Part shown: positions 58,890 through 64,000 of the stretch, in pieces
Layout: every line of letters begins with the position of its first letter
How positions within the stretch are numbered: the first letter of the stretch is position 1
From: Sambucus nigra
Taxonomy: Eukaryota > Streptophyta > Magnoliopsida > Dipsacales > Adoxaceae
DNA: 64,000 nt
NCBI GenBank assembly: GCA_949130495.1
Contig: OX422207.1
Location: 712,910,456-712,974,455 of the forward strand
Direction: 5' to 3'
Made by a program: the position numbers and the translations under genes
The notes under the pieces: model-generated
Database searches by the model: none
Seen by the model: the letters and a program-made list of their open reading frames with translations, nothing else
What the model was told of the DNA's origin: nothing

Positions 58890-60568
58890 CATTACGTTTT
58901 CGGAGACATTATCTTTTGGGAGAGAAATTCTAGTTACTTACGGACCGCAAGAGTTTGCAGTACTTATTCACACATAGGGAATTGAACATGAGGAAGCGTC
59001 GATTGCTTGAGTTTATAAAGGACTACCAGTTTAATATTCAATATCACCCGAGTAAGGCGAATATAGTGGCAAATTCCCTGAGCCGTAAACCCACATTCAA
59101 TCTATTAGTGATGTGGAAGGCGAAGTGGGTTTCGCTATGCACAGACAATGAACTCTTACATGCCTTTATGGAAGTTCTTACCATCACACTAGGCGTAAGG
59201 GGGATATCCTTTTTATCAAGAGAAGGTCAGATAGTTGTTAGGAAAGGGAGCAAAACATTATTCGATTAGTTCAGATGGAGAATTGTGGTACTAAAGTAGG
59301 TTAGTAGTTCTAAAGGGTGAGGAATTACGATAAGTAGTTACTATGCAGGTGCATGGGTCATATTTTTACGTACATCCCAATGGGGATAAGACGTATTAGG
59401 ATATGAGGTGCTAGTATTGGTGGGTAAGTGTGCCACGTGCCAAATGGTTAAGGTGGACCATCAGCGACCAGCCGGTGTTCTACAACCTCTCGAGATCCCG
59501 ATATGGAAATGGGAGAGAATTTCTATGAATTTTATTATGGGGTTACCTACATCAGAGTGAGGAAACGATTCCATCTGGGTGATCATTGATCGTTTAACAA
59601 AGGTGGCTTACTTCTTACCAGTTCGAAAAGACTATACTTTTGAAAAGTATGTTAAGATCTTCCTTGTAGAGATTATGAAGCTTCATGGTGTACCACTTCA
59701 TATCGTGTCGAATGGGGATAAGACATTTATATTTCATTTTTAGAGTAGTTTCAAACAGGAATTAGGGGCGGAGTTGAGGTTGAGTACCTAGTGTCACCCA
59801 TAGACGGATGCTCAGACGGAGAGGTTGAATTAAATATTGGAGGAAATGCTATGTATGTTCATTTTAGACTTCAAGGGTAGTTGGGAGCATTACTTACCAT
59901 TAGTGGAGTTTACTTACAATGACACTTATTAGTTTACTATTGGCATAACACCATTCGAGGCATTATACGAGAAGTCTTCTCATTATCTATATTATCGATT
60001 AGATGTATAGGATAAAAAGCTTCCCGAACCAGAGTTCATTCTGGACACATCGTAAAAGGTGGATATGATCAAGGGCTAGAATTCGGATTGGAAAAAATTG
60101 ATAGAAGAGTTATACTGATCCAGAGAGGAGGCACTTAGATTTTGAAGTTGGAAATCAGGTGCTAACCAGGGTATCTCCCATGAAAGGAGCGATGCGATTT
60201 GGGAAGAAAGGGAATTTGGCTCCTCAGTATGTAGGATCGTTCCCTGTTATTGAGAGAATTGGACTAGTGGCTTATCAGTTAGCATTACCGGATCACCTGC
60301 AGAGGATCTATGACGTTTTCCATATGTAGACACTACAAAGGTTCATTAGGGACTAAGTATCTTAACAGCAAATAGATCTGATGACATATAACCCTAGCCT
60401 GACGTCAGTTACGAGGAGAAACTTATCGCCATCTTGGACCGTAAGGAGCATAGACTTCATTCCAAAGTAGTTACTTTAATACCCATGCAGTGGGGACACC
60501 ACAATGAGGATGAGTCTACATGGGAGAGGGAGGATAACATGCAAGGGAGGTATCCAAAACTCTTTTAG
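58890..60568 (+). pseudogene. chromovirus RNase H end, integrase and chromodomain
   Basis: The frame interrupted at 46779 continues at once as ALRFRRHYLLGEKF, then SLQYLFTHRELNMRKRR, EFIKDYQFNIQYHPSKANIV (frame 58955-59269). Integrase shows [42 protein letters not shown] and TDAQTERLN. The first two catalytic Asp positions are changed (MNF for MDF; SNGDK for SDR/D), so the enzyme is dead. The end, about 60406-60568, reads YEEKLIAILDRKEHRL, ESTWEREDNMQGRYPKLF and a stop: a chromodomain of the type that targets chromoviruses to heterochromatin. Many TAG stops replace CAG/TGG codons. Confidence 0.85.
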
Positions 60569-60608
60569 GCAGGTACGTACCGAGTTCTGAGGACGAATTT
60601 CATTATTA

Positions 60609-60617
60609 CGGGGAGAA
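60609..60617 (+). promoter_or_regulatory. chromovirus polypurine tract
   Basis: CGGGGAGAA immediately before the 3' LTR start TGTAATACCCC, following the family-typical GGACGAATTTC. It primes plus-strand synthesis. Confidence 0.8.
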
Positions 60618-60639
60618 TGTAATACCCCATACTTTTAAG

Positions 60640-61043
60640 CACTGTTCTAAAAAACACGCCTAGGCTCCGCCTAGGCTTGAGGCTTGGGAGAAACGCCCCG
60701 TCTTAAGATTTTCACGCCTTATTCTTGGTAAAACCTCTAAGGCGCATTTTTTTCTAAAAACAGAAATGCCTTAGTGAAACGATATCGCCTTTTAAATGAT
60801 TTTTTACAAACGAGACCATTATCTCTTCCAAAATAATCAAATAGTATTTTAATTTCCATATATTCAGACATATTTTTATGATATGTACAATTTTAGTATT
60901 TTAATAGCCTTGTTATGGTTAAAAATATTAAAATATAATAAGAATGCCTAAACGCCTTTTTACGCCTAAGGCCCGCCTAGGCTTCTAAGGCTTAAGGCTT
61001 GGCCTCCACGCCTCGATCACGCCTCGCATTTTTTAGAACCTTG
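60640..61043. mobile_element. hAT-type MITE, 404 bp
   Basis: Flanked by the perfect 8-bp target duplication CTTTTAAG (60632-60639 and 61044-61051). Termini CACTGTTCTAAAAAA and, inverted, CAAGGTTCTAAAAAA pair as terminal inverted repeats. The interior is rich in the palindrome CGCCTAGGC and its variants at both ends. No coding capacity. Absent from the 5' LTR copy, which proves insertion. Confidence 0.92.
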
Positions 61044-61145
61044 CTTTTAAGTCATTTAAATTGGTATAATTATTACAATTAATTGATTGGATTATATTGG
61101 GCATGAGTATGTGATTAAATTACATTACATGTGTTGCATTGGTAG

Positions 61146-61365
61146 AATAATTTATTTGCATATTACATGAATTTTTTGTATTGCGTGATTAGTATAAAAA
61201 AATGTGTGATGTATTGTACACCCATTTAAGTAGGTTCCGGAGTGATTTAGAAGTATAATGATTTATTTACATGTTACATGAATTATTTGTATTGCATAAT
61301 TAGTATACTAAAAATGTGTGAGGTATTGTACACCCATTTGAGTAGGTTCCAGAGTGATTTAGAAG
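61146..61365. repeat. 111-bp tandem duplication in the 3' LTR
   Basis: Units at 61146-61256 and 61257-61365 both run from AAT(A/G)ATTTATTT to AGTGATTTAGAAG. The 5' LTR copy has one unit (from about 19558), so the duplication arose after integration. Confidence 0.9.
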
Positions 61366-61578
61366 CCCGTTTAGGTGTTTTAAGCATTCTAAGTTGGACT
61401 CGGGGTATAGGTATACCCTTAGGGGAGATTTTGGACCATTCCGAGTAATATTTGGAGCTTATTTTAGGGCCCGGAAAATGGGCCTAACGGTGAGATACAG
61501 GGTTAGAGAGTTTAATTACAATATAAGCTAACTAACTAAGTTTTACATCCATTCCTAATATAGCCTAGCAGCCAAAAT

Positions 61579-62146
61579 TAGGGATGGCAACGGGGCGGGT
61601 TTTCAAAAATCCTAACCCGCCCCATTTAATAAACGGGGCGGGGCGGGGCGGGGCGGGTTAGGATTTTTGAAAATTAACTCCTAACCCGCCCCATTTAATA
61701 AACGGGGCGGGTCGGGGCTCCTACGGGTTGCGTTAATTTTAAAAATAGTAAAATTAAAAATATTACATTATAGTCTTAGAGGTATACAATGGCTCGTATT
61801 CCAATAAGTGAGACAATCCCCCAATTGTCAATTCATATTTTCACTTAAAACTCTTACAAAATTAACATACATATAAAGATTTTTTTTTTAGTGTGTGAGT
61901 GTGTGTATATATATATATATAATTTAATTATAATTAACATACATATAAAGGATATTTATATAAGCATAAGTTAAAGGGGACGGGGCGGGGCGGTTTTATT
62001 TCAGCTAACTCCTAACCCGCCCCATTTAATAAACGGGTTTTTTTCTTAAACCCATACCCGCTCCTAATTCATTAATCGGGTTTTAAAACCCGCCCCATTA
62101 GGGGCGGGGCGGGACTCCTACGGTTCGAGTTAAATTGCCATCCCTA
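61579..62146. mobile_element. hAT-type MITE, 568 bp, GC-palindrome rich
   Basis: Perfect 8-bp target duplication GCCAAAAT (61571-61578 and 62147-62154) and termini TAGGGATGGCAA / TTGCCATCCCTA, a tip common to plant hAT-type MITEs. The interior repeats CCTAACCCGCCCCATTTAAT and AAACGGGGCGGG in both orientations. Absent from the 5' LTR copy. Confidence 0.92.
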
Positions 62147-63086
62147 GCCAAAATCCCTCTGGAGAAACCACCAAGTTAGGAGAGGAACAAAGAGGAAGGT
62201 TTCCAAAAGGGAGCTTTCATCCATCTTCTAAGGAAAGAATTCTCTTGCCAAATCTTTAATAATAGGTTTCTTAATTTATAAGCATGCCGCTCATACAATT
62301 TTGAATTCATAAACATGTTGGGGAATTGATTTATGTATGGATTTGGATTTGGGTTTGTTTAGAACTAATTAGGAATAATTAGGTTTTGAAAGTCAAAAAT
62401 TTTGATGACACACGAAATTGATATCATATAATTGAAGGAAATACTATTAGAATCCATGTGATAGGATTGAATTTCGTATATGAGTTAAATCTGTGTTTTG
62501 ATTTGAAATAATCTGAGAATTTTGAATGAGAATTGTGAACCTTCATTAGTTTAGACAAGTTATGGGTTATATGATTAAATCCCTAAAATTCTAGGAATAA
62601 TCATGTTTAGATTGATTAGAACCCTGTAGAAATGTTTTCTTTCAATTATAATGGATTCATAGTTATTATGATTGAGTTCTATAAAGACAAATATTCGTTA
62701 ATGGAAATTTAGGAAGAAAATCCGTTCTAGATTAAGGAAAAACTTGGGTTACTGTTCAGCCTGAATCAATTCGGTCTTAGAAGCGAATTGATTTGGTTAG
62801 GGCGAATTGATTTGGCTCTTTGACCACAATCGATTCGTATCCTGGACTTGGGTCGGTTCAGACTCGGGAAATGTTCGTGGGATTTTTACGACTTTATCCG
62901 AATATGTGGGAGGTTATCTAAGTGAGTGGTTACTTTCTTAATCAAGAATTGATATTGCTAACCATCATGTGACAATTTTAATAATTAAGTAGAGTTTTAA
63001 TAATGGAGAGTAGAAAAAGGTAATCTGAAGTTATGAGATTAAGTCAAGTTGGATTAATACATGAGAGGTGTGATAGCTTATAAGGT

Positions 63087-63088
63087 AG

Positions 63089-63154
<66 letters not shown>
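63087..63154. repeat. (AT)n microsatellite
   Basis: About 68 bp of pure AT inside the chromovirus LTR. The homologous tract in the 5' LTR is short (20797-20812) and lies at the Helitron insertion point. Confidence 0.95.
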
Positions 63155-63156
<2 letters not shown>

Positions 63157-63580
63157 AGAGGTTCACAAGTGGACCAAAAGAATGGACTTTTTAATGGACC
63201 TTAACAAAAAACACATAATAACACATTAATTTTAATTTCTATAGTGTAATTGGTTCGCGACAGCGGCACCCGAGACCATACCTTCACCCCACTACCCCCC
63301 ACCCCACCCCCCACCCCCCCAACCACCACCATCACCAAAGCAGCCCTTGTGGCAGCCCTTATGACAGTAGGGTTGCCATGGGGGTGGGGGTGGGAGGGTG
63401 GGGGTGGGGTGGGGTGGGGTGGGTGGGGGGCGTGTGGGTGGGGGATCGATCGACACGCGTATTTGGTACCGTTGGCGCGGACCAATTACACTATAAGAAT
63501 TAAAATTAATGTGTTATTATGTGTTTTTTGTTAAGGTCCATTAAAAAGTCCATTCTTTTGGACCACTTGTGAACCTCTCC
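63155..63580. mobile_element. MITE with about 115-bp terminal inverted repeats (MULE-like or fold-back)
   Basis: Starts GGAGAGGTTCACAAGTGG and ends with its reverse complement; the arms pair for roughly 115 bp with few mismatches, through TATAGTGTAATTGGT. The target duplication cannot be read because both sides are TA repeats. The centre is a C-rich run followed by a G-rich run. Mirror-image 94-codon frames on both strands arise from the inverted repeat and are not genes. Long TIRs favour a Mutator-type MITE, without proof. Confidence 0.85.
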
Positions 63581-63595
63581 CTATATATATATATA

Positions 63596-64000
63596 CTAGT
63601 GTATGCCCATGCCTGAAGGCACGCTGACAATTTAAACAACGAAAATTTCGAAAGTACGTAATCGCAAAATGACAAAATTTTTGAAAGTATGTAATTGCGA
63701 AACAATGAAAATTTGCCATAAAGGCACGCATATAATTTTAAAAAGTATAAAGTCGTGTATAATATAAATAAAAAAATGTTTTATATATTATAAATGTAGG
63801 TTTTCAAAGTATTGAATCGTCTAAATTTAAGTCATAAAATTTCTTTTACAATACATATTTGTAAATAATTTTTAAAAAAATTGGCAGAATTTCCTTTGTT
63901 TATATAACTATCCACCTTGCTGAAAAAATAAAAAATTAATCCAACAAAACAAATAGTCCGTTTAGGATCTCGTATAAGTAACATAATCCAAATATATTCA
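63596..64000 (-). mobile_element. Helitron 3' end, minus strand, continuing past the window
   Basis: Read on the minus strand: GTGCCTTCAGGCATGGGCATACACTAG followed by T. It has the hairpin, spacer, CTAG end and T target of a Helitron, inserted in a TA tract. Subterminal words TACGTACTTTCGAAATTTT and TTGCG(A)TTACATAC match the other Helitron ends at 15079 and 33166. The 400 bp visible are AT-rich with no gene. Confidence 0.82.

Larger units (their letters stand above)
60618..63154 (+). mobile_element. chromovirus 3' LTR, interrupted
   Basis: Starts TGTAATACCCCATAC and matches 19439-20797 through GAGAGGTGTGATAGCTTAT. It contains two MITEs and a 111-bp tandem duplication absent from the other copy, and is itself cut at a TA tract (63087-63154) by further insertions. 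The R/U5 end is outside the window, so the outer target duplication cannot be checked. Confidence 0.85.

Noticed and set aside
63201..63534. Two opposed 94-codon frames
   Set aside because: They are mirror images made by the long inverted repeats and the C/G-rich centre of a MITE.

Overview
This window is repeat-rich plant nuclear DNA, probably pericentromeric or centromere-flanking heterochromatin of a flowering plant, most likely a eudicot. The evidence is a long 169-bp satellite array followed by deeply nested plant transposons: Ty3/gypsy chromovirus, Tat and Athila-like LTR elements, Helitrons, a CACTA end, hAT-type MITEs and an L1-type LINE fragment. I see no intact host gene, no bacterial-type operon, no CRISPR array and no tRNA or rRNA gene. 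Species identity cannot be read from the sequence.

Layout. (1) 1-9613: about 51 monomers of a 169-bp satellite in two blocks (30 + 21), split at 5067-6060 by unrelated DNA that carries an 800-bp AT-rich palindromic tract. Monomers fall into three types that often recur in a fixed A1-A2-B order, a trimeric higher-order repeat of about 507 bp. (2) 9614-15079: a CACTA transposon end with eight GGGACGG/CCGTCCC hairpins abuts a decayed Helitron helicase on the + strand. A FAR1/MULE transposase scrap and a degenerate Helitron 3' end follow. (3) 15126-19438: an old transposon relic. (4) 19439-63154: apparently one chromodomain-bearing Ty3/gypsy element (Tekay/Del-like) exploded by later insertions. 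Its 5' LTR (19439-20813, resuming about 43071-43878) is split by some 22 kb of Helitron DNA. Its RNase H region is split by a 12.1-kb Tat-lineage element (46780-58884). Its 3' LTR (from 60618) holds two hAT-type MITEs, and at its TA microsatellite a long-TIR MITE and a minus-strand Helitron end.

The Helitron block has two units in head-to-tail contact at 33166/33167. The first (20814-33166) carries exon-like fragments of a PDR/ABCG transporter and of an AHL (AT-hook/PPC) protein, plus a 3.28-kb solo LTR. The second shares about 3.1 kb with the first and is interrupted by a young 6.4-kb non-autonomous LTR element (33331-39752) with nearly identical LTRs, a tRNA-Asp-type primer site and one intact acidic ORF of unknown function.

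Most coding traces are pseudogenes with stops, frameshifts or lost catalytic residues. The best-preserved reading frames are the ORF of the young non-autonomous element and an apparently spliced antisense gene in the 3' half of the Tat element. The many short reading frames in the satellite and in the AT-rich tract are by-products of repeat structure, not genes.
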